Below are positions 1-7,801 of a DNA stretch of 64,000 bases, piece by piece. The position numbers were made by a program, and so were the translations under genes. The stretch's first letter is position 1, and every line of letters begins with the position of its first letter. The notes under the pieces are model-generated. The model saw only the letters and a list, made by a program, of their open reading frames with translations. It searched no databases and was not told the origin of the DNA. Source of the DNA: UBA1447 sp964612185 (GTDB taxonomy: Bacteria > Bacillota > Clostridia > Oscillospirales > Acutalibacteraceae); the NCBI GenBank assembly GCA_964612185.1, contig CAZTCR010000003.1:58248-122247 (forward strand), in the 5' to 3' direction.

Positions 1-1201
1 CCGCCTTGATGTTTTCAATCGTAATGCCCGAAATGGTACCGGAAAAATCGGAGGTGTCGTCAGCATAACGGTTCCGGTTGCCGAGCCGGATGAAAACCGG
101 GCAGGTTACTCTGTCCATTTCTATGTCGCGCACCATGACACCGGCAAGCGCCGTACCATCCATAGACTCAATTGCGATGCCGGACACACTGCCGGGGTAT
201 AAATCCGGCATATAAAACTTGCAGTTTTCGACCAGAACATTCCGGATAATCCCTCTTGTTTCCGTCCCGATTTTAAACGAGTTGGTGCAGGAGATCACTT
301 CACAGTCATAGATATGGACATTCTCCACTGTTCCGGTCACAGACCAGTTTTTCAACACGATGCCGTCATCCGCTGTACTGATGAAAGATTTGCCGATTTC
401 CACATTGCTGCTGAACAGCACATCGATGCCGTCCGCATTGGCGATATGCCGGTTGTTGTTGATGATGAAACGGTCAACCTTCAAACCGCTGCAATTATCA
501 AATTTAAGTGTCCAATGGGCGGAGTTTTCAAACACAACATTTTCGACCGTAACATTCGTGCTGTTGTAAATGCTCGATATTCCGCCGTACTTGCTTGCGT
601 GCGGAAAACGCACGCGGCTCATATACTCATATCGCATGATGACTGTGTCGGAATATTGCAATGGTATCAGGAGCGGTTTTTGAAGCGGTTTGAGCGAATA
701 GTAATTGCCCTCGCCGCACACCTTGCCGGGGCCGGTTATTTTGATGTTGTCACAGCCGTTGGCATAAATAACACAGCCCAGGTTCATGTCCGCTGTATTG
801 CGTGAGGCGACAAGCGCGGCGTCTTTCGCTATTTTGAGCGTTACATTGCTTTGCATGGCGAGGGAACCGGTGCGGTAACTGCCGCCGTCAACGAGCACGG
901 TACCGCCGCCGTTTTGCGAACAGGCGTTAATTGCCGCATTAATTGCACCGCGGTTTACAACCGCGTTATCATCCGGTACCGCACCGAAATCTCTGACATT
1001 ATAAACCGTGCCCTGTAATACTTCGGCATCAAAATCCAGGTATTTATCATACGGAATATTTTCTACAAAATCTCCTTTGTACACCTCGGGAAAAATCGAC
1101 TCGCTGCGCTGTTTAACACGAAAGTCATTGAGCCAAATGCCAACCATGCTCACGCTTGCTGTCAGCAGATATATGACCAACTTTGTTATAAAAGACAACA
1201 T
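1..1201 (-). CDS. GH28-like (polygalacturonase-type) right-handed beta-helix protein, 3' end beyond the window
   Basis: The reading frame runs open from an ATG at 1201 to the window edge, about 400 codons, so the C-terminus is missing. An N-terminal hydrophobic stretch (residues 5-23) looks like an uncleaved anchor or signal. A pectin-lyase-type beginning (YNVRDFGAVPDD) follows, then parallel beta-helix repeats. The GH28 signature NADGID at about residue 254 and ADDGIV at about 276 supply the usual acidic residues. The third GH28 motif (GHG) is not obvious: the corresponding place reads SFKIGTE, a variant seen in related beta-helix hydrolases. It follows a GH20-like gene by 21 bases and is probably co-transcribed with it and the DUF1576 gene. 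Cleavage of a uronic-acid-containing polysaccharide is the family role; the substrate cannot be told. Confidence 0.8.
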   Translation of the reverse strand, partial: MLSFITKLVIYLLTASVSMVGIWLNDFRVKQRSESIFPEVYKGDFVENIPYDKYLDFDAEVLQGTVYNVRDFGAVPDDNAVVNRGAINAAINACSQNGGGTVLVDGGSYRTGSLAMQSNVTLKIAKDAALVASRNTADMNLGCVIYANGCDNIKITGPGKVCGEGNYYSLKPLQKPLLIPLQYSDTVIMRYEYMSRVRFPHASKYGGISSIYNSTNVTVENVVFENSAHWTLKFDNCSGLKVDRFIINNNRHIANADGIDVLFSSNVEIGKSFISTADDGIVLKNWSVTGTVENVHIYDCEVISCTNSFKIGTETRGIIRNVLVENCKFYMPDLYPGSVSGIAIESMDGTALAGVMVRDIEMDRVTCPVFIRLGNRNRYADDTSDFSGTISGITIENIKA

Positions 1202-1222
1202 ATTATATTCGCCTATTCGTAC

Positions 1223-2155
1223 TTATTTTTCTCCCAAGCTATAGAGACGCTTTGCCTGCTTGAGCAAGTCCACTGCCTCATAATGCCTGTATTTTCTGTC
1301 CGCGACCGTCGGCTTCCACGATGTCTGCAAAAAGCCTTTCAGCCGGTCGGGTGATACGACATTTTTACAATAATCCACGGTTCTTTCGAAGTTTTCGCTG
1401 CAACTCCAGTTGGATCCCGCCGGCACCTGATCATACCCGTTTTCTTCCAGGATACGGTAGCTCTTAATCCCCATGTTTTCAGACTCATGCGGATTGAAAC
1501 GGCCGTAATACCAGTTGCTCTGCAGTACAGACTTCGGCATTTTACGCAAAAACAGCTCGGTATGGTCCCATATATAATCCGACCAAATCCAGGCGCGCGC
1601 GCCGTTATTTTCAACCTGCTCGACAAGATAGTAGAAGTCGTGCCACCAAAGGTCGTTTTGGCGCACAACAGCATGGCTGTAATCCTTTTGATGGTTATAA
1701 GTCTCTTCATCCATACCGATGTGAAACAGCATAGGTTTGCCGAAAATGTCCGCTACTTCTTCAATAATATCCCGGCAGAAATCGTAGTACCAACGGGTTG
1801 AAACGGCGCGGGCATATTCACCCATCCATTCGTCATGGCAGGCAGAAAAGTTTAACTTGGGCACCGGCGTAATGCCCAGCGTCCGCATATCGGCAAGTTT
1901 TTTCTTCAGCTTCTCAATGCTCCAAGAGCCTTTCACGGCGATTTCGGGGTGGCTTTGAAAACACACGCCTTCACCGATGTCTATTACACAGGTGTTGATG
2001 CCGCAGGCAGCCATAAACTCGACGAGTTCATCCCAACACTCTTCTTCGCACAACAGTGTCCCGCCGGCTTTTGTATATTCGGCATACCAATCCACATCGT
2101 TCCACATGTTAAAACCAAGGTGTAATAAGTAAGCCCACATCGGTTCCTGCCACAT
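1223..2155 (-). CDS. GH20-like TIM-barrel protein
   Basis: Encodes about 310 residues without a signal peptide. The FHIGMDEE motif near residue 147 resembles the Asp-Glu catalytic pair of GH20 hexosaminidases (H-x-G-x-D-E), and several WxxD/WxW patches fit an aromatic sugar-binding cleft. Family members hydrolyse terminal hexosamine residues, but this short single-domain form belongs to a poorly characterised branch. The start was set at the ATG at 2155: AAAGG lies 9 bases upstream of it, whereas the in-frame ATG at 2164 is almost on top of the same ribosome binding site. It lies between DUF1576 (42 bases upstream) and the GH28-like gene (21 bases downstream), in one apparent operon. Confidence 0.6.
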   Translation of the reverse strand: MWQEPMWAYLLHLGFNMWNDVDWYAEYTKAGGTLLCEEECWDELVEFMAACGINTCVIDIGEGVCFQSHPEIAVKGSWSIEKLKKKLADMRTLGITPVPKLNFSACHDEWMGEYARAVSTRWYYDFCRDIIEEVADIFGKPMLFHIGMDEETYNHQKDYSHAVVRQNDLWWHDFYYLVEQVENNGARAWIWSDYIWDHTELFLRKMPKSVLQSNWYYGRFNPHESENMGIKSYRILEENGYDQVPAGSNWSCSENFERTVDYCKNVVSPDRLKGFLQTSWKPTVADRKYRHYEAVDLLKQAKRLYSLGEK

Positions 2156-2197
2156 GTAAATCATCCTTTCACATTAGGCACCGGCAGCCCGGCACCG

Positions 2198-3607
2198 CTA
2201 TTTTTTCTTTTCCGCTTTGTTCTTACGGATTTCCCATATTTCAATATATGAGTTAATCAACGGCACCAGCGCGGCAGCGACAAATCCGCCCGAAAAACCG
2301 TTGTTGTAAAGGTTCATTCCCCCGTGCAGGTAACCGATGTTCATGGTTATCGCCATATGTAAAAACCCGGCAACCACACCCCAGCCGGCGCCGTAATACC
2401 CCGCGATTGGCGCAAGCGTGGTGCCGAAAAGCGCCGATAAAATACCTATGGTGGAAGACGCTTCATGGATATTAAAAAGGTTGGCGATAAATACACCGCA
2501 CAAGATTGGTAAAACATTTTTACTGTTCTTCCCTGCCGCGCCAAACCCTGCAACCGTAAAGATGCCCCCGATAACCGGACCGTTTATTTCGCCTTTTATT
2601 GCCAGCACATAGGCTGTCATGAAGCACCCTAACAAGGACATATTGATCAGCGATATCCCGAACCCCGCGGATTCGAAAAGGTCCGTGCCGTGCTTGCCGG
2701 GAATCGACAGGATTTTTTTATACCCGCGTAAACTCCTTTTGTTGTATAGCAACCCTGTAATAAATACAACAGCAAAAATTGAGAACAAGATGATTGAAAG
2801 CGGCTTGTTGTTGCCGGACGACAAGATTGAAACCGGCAGCACCTCCACCCCCATACTCCTGAGCACCGCCAAAAAAACCATACCGATAATGCCGGTGGCA
2901 AACCCGACATTGTACAGGTTGAATCCCATATGAAAGGTTCTTAAATGACTTGATAACGGGGGTAAAACAAACCCCACAAAAACACCTGCGGCAAAACCGA
3001 GCAAAACAGCAGGGATGACGGGCAGCTCCAGGTTAAATGATATCTCACTCACCAATGGCCCCAGCGCGGTGCCGAATATTGCTTGCGGCAGGTTCTTTTT
3101 AAAAGGTGTGCGTGAAATCTTTGAAAAGAGGATAACGCCTAAAACAATCGGAATTGAATTGAGTAAATTCTTCCCGAAAAATGAAAATCCAGTAACCGTA
3201 AAAACGCCCGCGGCAAGGATACCGGTTACCTCGGAACGGGCTCTTTTAATCGTGGCCACGCTGAGCAATGTCATTAGCCCCGCATTGAGCAAGGTTGAGC
3301 CTATATTGGTTAATTCTATATAATCTGTCAGCAGGTTCGCGGGGGAAGTCAAAATAGCAATGCTGCCTGCCCATAATGCGCGGGGCGTGTTGAAACAAAA
3401 GGCGAGCGCGATGAGCACCAGCCCGAACAGCACCAAGAAACAAACCTTAACCTTTTCCGGTACCGCAACCGGCTCAAACGCCGGCAAGGCATTCCCTGCA
3501 GGATTTTCGGTCTCGGATAATTCCGAAAGCCGGGAAGCCCTTAAATAATAAAATCGTTTTTGGAATTTGGCGTGCTTACTGTTTTCGGATTCTTTCAGAC
3601 GCGTCAC
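2198..3607 (-). CDS. DUF1576-family polytopic membrane protein
   Basis: A roughly 470-residue integral membrane protein with about 12 hydrophobic segments. It has an internal two-fold repeat: HMGFNLYNVGFATG in the first half is matched by HGGMNLYNNGFSGG in the second, and FTVTGFSFFGKN by FTVAGFGAAGKN. This is typical of DUF1576 proteins and suggests an inverted-repeat transporter or channel fold. It is followed directly by two glycosidase-like genes, so a role in uptake or export of a sugar-derived compound is a reasonable inference, not shown. The start is uncertain. A promoter at 3646-3674 puts transcription start near 3639, which excludes the TTG at 3640. AGGAG at 3609-3613 precedes a GTG at 3607 (very close) and a CTG at 3598 (10-base spacing). 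Confidence 0.75.
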   Translation of the reverse strand: MTRLKESENSKHAKFQKRFYYLRASRLSELSETENPAGNALPAFEPVAVPEKVKVCFLVLFGLVLIALAFCFNTPRALWAGSIAILTSPANLLTDYIELTNIGSTLLNAGLMTLLSVATIKRARSEVTGILAAGVFTVTGFSFFGKNLLNSIPIVLGVILFSKISRTPFKKNLPQAIFGTALGPLVSEISFNLELPVIPAVLLGFAAGVFVGFVLPPLSSHLRTFHMGFNLYNVGFATGIIGMVFLAVLRSMGVEVLPVSILSSGNNKPLSIILFSIFAVVFITGLLYNKRSLRGYKKILSIPGKHGTDLFESAGFGISLINMSLLGCFMTAYVLAIKGEINGPVIGGIFTVAGFGAAGKNSKNVLPILCGVFIANLFNIHEASSTIGILSALFGTTLAPIAGYYGAGWGVVAGFLHMAITMNIGYLHGGMNLYNNGFSGGFVAAALVPLINSYIEIWEIRKNKAEKKK

Positions 3608-3645
3608 ACTCCTATTTTGTTTTGATAATCTTTTAAACAACTACA

Positions 3646-3674
3646 AGATTACAATAGAACCAGATTTTTTGCAA
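3646..3674 (-). promoter_or_regulatory. Sigma-A-type promoter for the DUF1576 operon
   Basis: On the minus strand TTGCAA (3669-3674) and TAATCT (3646-3651) are separated by exactly 17 bases, directly upstream of the AGGAG of the DUF1576 gene. The expected start point near 3639 rules out the upstream TTG as a start codon. Confidence 0.45.
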
Positions 3675-3707
3675 ATAAATAGTCAGCCGGTACCTGTTAC
3701 CGCTCCT

Positions 3708-4364
3708 TCAGCTGCGGGTTTCCGCTTCGTTTTCATACCCGCGCTTTTCCCAGTATCCTTTATAATCCGCATCATCGGACAGTTCAATGCGGTCAATCCA
3801 TTTTGCCCATTTATAGCCCAACTTGTCTTCCGCAACCAGTTGGAAAGGATAGCCTCTCTCCGGCGGGAGAACGACTTCATTCATTTTATAAGCCAGTATC
3901 ATGTTTTTGTCCAGGATGGTTTGCAACGGCAGGGATGTGGTGTAACCGTCCACCGAGTGAAAGATGACGGTATTGGCGCTGCCCGATACAGTCGACTTGT
4001 CAAAAAGGTCTTTCAGCAGCACACCTTCCCACAGGATGGTGACATCCCAGCCCTCCACACAGTAGAGTGTGACGACCTTGGTGTACTTCGGGTTGGCCAG
4101 CACTTCATCATAGGTGTAGGAAGCCGGTTTTTCAACCAAACCGTCAACCGTCAGCTTATAAGTGCTGATATCCACCGTTTGGGGGCCTTTTATGGAGTTC
4201 TCCCGAAAATCTTCAATGGAGCCCAACTTCGCTCCGCTATATTCGGTGATTTGCGCTGCCGCCAGGTTGCTCAGAGCATCACTGCTGCCGTTAGCGCAGC
4301 CGAATAAAAGTCCCGCGAGAATGATACACAAAATAGTAGCAGAGCTGATATGCTTAAAACACAT
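3708..4364 (-). CDS. Molybdopterin-dependent oxidoreductase lipoprotein (sulfite oxidase/YedY-like)
   Basis: Encodes 218 residues. A lipoprotein signal (LLFGC, Cys23) predicts an anchor on the outer face of the membrane. The remainder is the oxidoreductase molybdopterin-binding domain of the sulfite oxidase/MsrP (YedY) family; Cys102 in LYCVEGW is the expected molybdenum ligand, and YPFQLV and KWAKWIDRIEL are conserved family patches. The start at 4364 has GAAGGTG six bases upstream; a longer open frame reaching 4478 would overlap the preceding gene and lacks this site. It lies 34 bases after a rubredoxin-DUF2231 membrane protein, which is probably its electron-transfer partner. No MsrQ-type haem subunit is nearby. 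The substrate is unknown; oxidised methionine, sulfoxide or N-oxide reduction is possible. Confidence 0.85.
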   Translation of the reverse strand: MCFKHISSATILCIILAGLLFGCANGSSDALSNLAAAQITEYSGAKLGSIEDFRENSIKGPQTVDISTYKLTVDGLVEKPASYTYDEVLANPKYTKVVTLYCVEGWDVTILWEGVLLKDLFDKSTVSGSANTVIFHSVDGYTTSLPLQTILDKNMILAYKMNEVVLPPERGYPFQLVAEDKLGYKWAKWIDRIELSDDADYKGYWEKRGYENEAETRS

Positions 4365-4398
4365 ATTTTCACCTTCTTTCACCGTTTGCATGCTGCCC

Positions 4399-4956
4399 CT
4401 ATCCGGGCAGCTTTGCGTCAAGCAGTGTTCCGCCGAGTTTGCCCAGCAGACCGCTGCAGCCGAAGCAGAGCACACCAATGATGATTATCGTGATTTTTCC
4501 GCCTGTACCGAAGACTTCAGTGTTTATCATGACAGCCGATACAGCGGACAAAACGAAAAACAAGGCACCGATGATGATTTTTTGTTTAACACGCGGGCCG
4601 CACTTCTTCTTAAAGCGCAGCTTTGCGTCAAACACCCCGGCTGCGGCGGAGATTAAAACCGAAACAGGCAGCAGGACAGATAAGAGCTCTACAACCGTCA
4701 TCATATCGGCGCCAAGCGACCCTTTCGCCGCAAAGGCGATGATAATAAAGACGAGCGAGAGAAACGCGATACTTTGCGGGAAATGGACAAGGATAGGATG
4801 CAGGTGGAAACCAAGCATCTTCAGGCGTTTATCGCTGATGTTATATTTGTAACTTTCAAACGCCGTTTTCGGTACGCCGCAGGCCGGGCAAAAATCCTTC
4901 ATCTCCTTTTCATCGCCGATAAAACCGCAGACTTTGCAGCGCATATAGGTCTTCAT
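4399..4956 (-). CDS. Rubredoxin-like domain fused to DUF2231 membrane domain
   Basis: Encodes 185 residues. Residues 7-26 carry two CxxC pairs (Cys7/Cys10 and Cys23/Cys26) spaced like a rubredoxin-type iron or zinc site. Four transmembrane helices follow; they begin with HLHPILVHFP, the DUF2231 signature, whose histidines (about 51, 53 and 58) could ligate haem. The gene is immediately upstream of a molybdopterin lipoprotein and 17 bases after an HD-domain gene. The arrangement suggests that the protein passes electrons from the cytoplasm or quinone pool across the membrane to the molybdoenzyme. That role is inferred from context; the cofactors are not proven. Confidence 0.8.
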   Translation of the reverse strand: MKTYMRCKVCGFIGDEKEMKDFCPACGVPKTAFESYKYNISDKRLKMLGFHLHPILVHFPQSIAFLSLVFIIIAFAAKGSLGADMMTVVELLSVLLPVSVLISAAAGVFDAKLRFKKKCGPRVKQKIIIGALFFVLSAVSAVMINTEVFGTGGKITIIIIGVLCFGCSGLLGKLGGTLLDAKLPG

Positions 4957-4973
4957 GCCGTTCCCCGCCTTTC

Positions 4974-5468
4974 TTATTTTTTTGTGTACATCTCGTTTAG
5001 GAGTCTTTTGCCTGTTTTTGTCCTGAAAATCATTTTTTCGACATTTTGAACAGCCTCAGCCGATAAATCGTCTTCATACGCATTCACCAGAAAATCCGCT
5101 TCAATTAAAATCTGGCAGTCTATATCAACAATGTCATCATAGGTGTGATGATGGGCAATCAGCCAGCACACGCGTTCTATCAGTTCTTTATCAAACCAAA
5201 GATCTTCCAGCAGTTTTTTCGCCTCGGGCGGGCCTTCCGTCTGCTGGTAACAGCCGGCGGAACTGTTGTACTTCATTTCGCTGTTTTTGATGCCGATATC
5301 ATGCGTAACCGCGGCAACTTCCAGAATCAGCTGCGTTCTTTTGTCAAGCTGTTCCAGTTCGCCGATGGTTTTGGCAAAACCGTATACCTTCATAAAATGG
5401 TTGATGCGCCGGGCGTCGCCGGCAAAATAATCGATCATGGAAGCAATAACCCGACCCGTTTGAATCAC
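4974..5468 (-). CDS. HD-domain phosphohydrolase
   Basis: Encodes about 164 residues of an HD-type metal-dependent phosphohydrolase. The first His lies near residue 24 (RRINHF), the HD doublet is THDIG near residue 56, the HHH cluster is near 106-108, and the last Asp is in IEADFL. This is the full metal-ligand set of the small HD family. The substrate is probably a nucleotide or phosphorylated metabolite but cannot be read. The start is GTG at 5468 or TTG at 5471, both directly after the stop of the DUF1801 gene, so translation is probably coupled. It belongs to the four-gene minus-strand run ending in the molybdoenzyme; a functional link to redox is not evident. Confidence 0.8.
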   Translation of the reverse strand: MIQTGRVIASMIDYFAGDARRINHFMKVYGFAKTIGELEQLDKRTQLILEVAAVTHDIGIKNSEMKYNSSAGCYQQTEGPPEAKKLLEDLWFDKELIERVCWLIAHHHTYDDIVDIDCQILIEADFLVNAYEDDLSAEAVQNVEKMIFRTKTGKRLLNEMYTKK

Positions 5469-5472
5469 CAAC

Positions 5473-5844
5473 TCATCGCCTGCCCTTTTTTATATTTTCG
5501 GATACCCTGAACCGGACGATCCTGCTGATTAAATCCATCGGCAGCGGCTTATCCAACGGAAACTGCACGGAACCTTTGGCGCCTTTATATGGCGAGAGCT
5601 CCTCTTTAAACGCTTCAATTCCGCTCGGTGCCGGATAAAAGCCGATATGACGCGCGTACGCGGCGAAATGCACCAGATTGCCGTTCAAATAAAATGTCGG
5701 CATTTGGTAGCTGATTTTTTCTGTGGCTTCCGGCGCCGCTTCTTTGATAACCGCCCTCAGGTTTTGAAGTATTCCCCGAACATCGGGTGGAAACTGCGCA
5801 ATGTATTCATCAGTTGTTAAAGCTACTTTCTTATTTATTCCCAT
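5473..5844 (-). CDS. DUF1801 (YdhG-like) protein
   Basis: Encodes 123 residues matching the DUF1801/YdhG fold. The EEYIAQFPPDV-like opening (TDEYIAQFPPDV), EKISYQMPTF and HIGFYPAPSG are the recognisable patches. Members are small soluble proteins; Bacillus YdhG has been described as a frataxin-like iron chaperone, but most are uncharacterised. The ATG at 5844 has CGGAG with a good spacer. It is the first gene of the run DUF1801, HD protein, rubredoxin-DUF2231, molybdoenzyme. An iron-handling role would fit the rubredoxin two genes downstream, as an inference only. Confidence 0.85.
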   Translation of the reverse strand: MGINKKVALTTDEYIAQFPPDVRGILQNLRAVIKEAAPEATEKISYQMPTFYLNGNLVHFAAYARHIGFYPAPSGIEAFKEELSPYKGAKGSVQFPLDKPLPMDLISRIVRFRVSENIKKGRR

Positions 5845-5977
5845 TCGTTTTTTCTCCGGCAGAGATTTTTATCAATAGCAATTTCATTTTTCATTCTACC
5901 TTTTTTTGCTTCAATAATCAATACAGCGATGTGCGGCTCTTTTCAAGCCGGCAAAAACGCCGTTTCCTCTTTATTCC

Positions 5978-6006
5978 TTGACATTGCAGTTACCGCAGTT
6001 TAATAT
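5978..6006 (+). promoter_or_regulatory. Near-consensus sigma-A promoter
   Basis: TTGACA (5978-5983), a 17-base spacer and TAATAT (6001-6006) form an almost perfect housekeeping promoter. The TTGACA box is itself an in-frame TTG codon of the downstream open frame and would be miscalled as its start. The real ribosome binding site is at 6050-6054. Confidence 0.85.
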
Positions 6007-6061
6007 CGTATACAAACGGATCGTTTCCGCAGAAATTTTCGGAACTACCGGAGGTACCCGC

Positions 6062-7741
6062 TTGAACATTTTTGAAACCTTTCTCCGCCTGACTGATGCC
6101 GCAATCCCCGGCTTGCTTGCCATGCGGCAAAAAGACCCGGCGCACAGGGATTACAACGGGCAAATTTCACCCGGTAAAGGCTTTGCGGAACCCGGTGCCG
6201 CCAATTCCGCAGCTGCAACACTGCTTGCCGTGTATTTTTGTCACGATTCAACATACTATAAAAACGAAGCGGTGATAGCCGCTGCTGTCGGTTCGCTTGA
6301 ATTCCTGTTATCCCGCTGCCATGAGGACGGCACCATCGATTTGATGGAAACTAATTTTCACGACAGTACCTGCAACGCCTTTTGTGTGCAAACCCTCGCC
6401 TATTCGTACCGTTTGCTGGAGAGAGAGGCAACAACCGCGCTTGAACTGAAAGCCAAAGAGCTTGTTCGGTCATTTTTGCAGACCTCTGCCAAAGCCATGA
6501 TAAACGGCGGGTTCCACACCCCGAATCACCGCTGGGTGATGGCCTCTGCCCTTGCGCTTTGCGGGAACCTCCTGAAGAATGAACGCTGCGTGGAGATGGC
6601 AAAAATTTATCTTTCAGAGGATGTGGACCAAAACGAAGAGGGTGACTACACCGAACGCTCCGCAGGCGGGTATGATGCCGTATGCAATGAATCGCTTTGC
6701 ATGCTTGCCGAAGAACTGAATATGCCGGAGTTTTACGCATATGTGGAGCGCAACCTGGAAAAAAGCATCTATTATTTGGAACCGGATTTTTCTGTACTTA
6801 CCCTTGCCAGCCGTCGGCAGGATTATGGCAAAGATGTTATCCCTGTGCGTAATTTTTTCTCCGCGCTTATGCTCTACCGCCATAACGGGAATAAAACCGC
6901 TCTCATTTTGGCAACCGAACTGCTCAGGCTGCTGGACGCGCTGGCATTAAAATCCGGACCGCCGATGAAGAGCTTCACATCGCTTAACCACCAAAATCTT
7001 TTAACCAACTTCTTATTAAACCCCGCTCTCGGAACCCCGCTGCCGCCGGCCGGCACGATCCCTGCCCGGTACGAAAAACTCTATGAGGCAGCGGGTATTG
7101 CTCGTTACAGGCATGACGATTTTACCGTGACAGTTATCAGAGATAAGACCACGGTTATAAAAATTCAAAACGGCAGCCATAAAACTTTCGTCCGGCTCGC
7201 GGCGAGTTTTTTCGGCAACAGGGGTCAGATGAAAGCTCAGCATATTACAAAAATCGACGGCGGTTACCGCTGCACATACGAAGCCGAACAGGGATATGTT
7301 CGCCCGATTGAGGGCCTGCATGAAAAAGATTGGGAGAATATTGACCTTAGCAAGCGCGAAAAGGTAAATGTGCAGCATCTTCGCTATCAGGTTGATGTGT
7401 TCCCGGCGGGCAATTCGGTGCTATTAAAGATAAAGGCAGCCGGTACAGCGGATGTTCCGGTTAAACTGGAGTTCATTTTTGAAACGGACGGCATGCTGAC
7501 CACCGCCAACTCCGCGCAACCCGGCATGCCCGGCGGATACGCGATTTTGGGTGAGCGTTTTACCTATGAGCGCTTTGGGGAAAAGCTTGTGATTGACGGC
7601 GGCTTTAACCGGCACGAATACGCGCCCCAACTGCGCGGGAGCGAACCGATGCCGCAAAATGCGTTCTGTGTGTTTTTCACCGGGTTTACGCCTTTGGATA
7701 CCGAAATAAAAATAACTGCTCCGCCTTTTACCGTAATTTAA
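6062..7741 (+). CDS. Putative polysaccharide lyase-like (alpha/alpha)-toroid protein
   Basis: Encodes about 559 residues without a clear signal peptide. The N-terminal 350 residues are helical with paired-helix repeats; TPNHRWVMASAL and DYTERSAGGYDAVCNES are polar/aromatic patches typical of the catalytic cleft of (alpha/alpha) toroid lyases and related hydrolases. The C-terminal 200 residues are beta-rich, like the beta-sandwich of heparinase-type enzymes. I do not recognise the exact family. The start is TTG at 6062 because GGAGG lies 7 bases upstream and the promoter at 5978-6006 precedes it. The next gene, UroD-like, starts 60 bases after the stop and is probably co-transcribed. Confidence 0.55.
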   Translation: MNIFETFLRLTDAAIPGLLAMRQKDPAHRDYNGQISPGKGFAEPGAANSAAATLLAVYFCHDSTYYKNEAVIAAAVGSLEFLLSRCHEDGTIDLMETNFHDSTCNAFCVQTLAYSYRLLEREATTALELKAKELVRSFLQTSAKAMINGGFHTPNHRWVMASALALCGNLLKNERCVEMAKIYLSEDVDQNEEGDYTERSAGGYDAVCNESLCMLAEELNMPEFYAYVERNLEKSIYYLEPDFSVLTLASRRQDYGKDVIPVRNFFSALMLYRHNGNKTALILATELLRLLDALALKSGPPMKSFTSLNHQNLLTNFLLNPALGTPLPPAGTIPARYEKLYEAAGIARYRHDDFTVTVIRDKTTVIKIQNGSHKTFVRLAASFFGNRGQMKAQHITKIDGGYRCTYEAEQGYVRPIEGLHEKDWENIDLSKREKVNVQHLRYQVDVFPAGNSVLLKIKAAGTADVPVKLEFIFETDGMLTTANSAQPGMPGGYAILGERFTYERFGEKLVIDGGFNRHEYAPQLRGSEPMPQNAFCVFFTGFTPLDTEIKITAPPFTVI

Positions 7742-7801
7742 ACAGCAGCATTTTCGTTTAAATTTGCAATACATTTACTTTGTCAGAAAGGAAAGAGCAA
7801 C

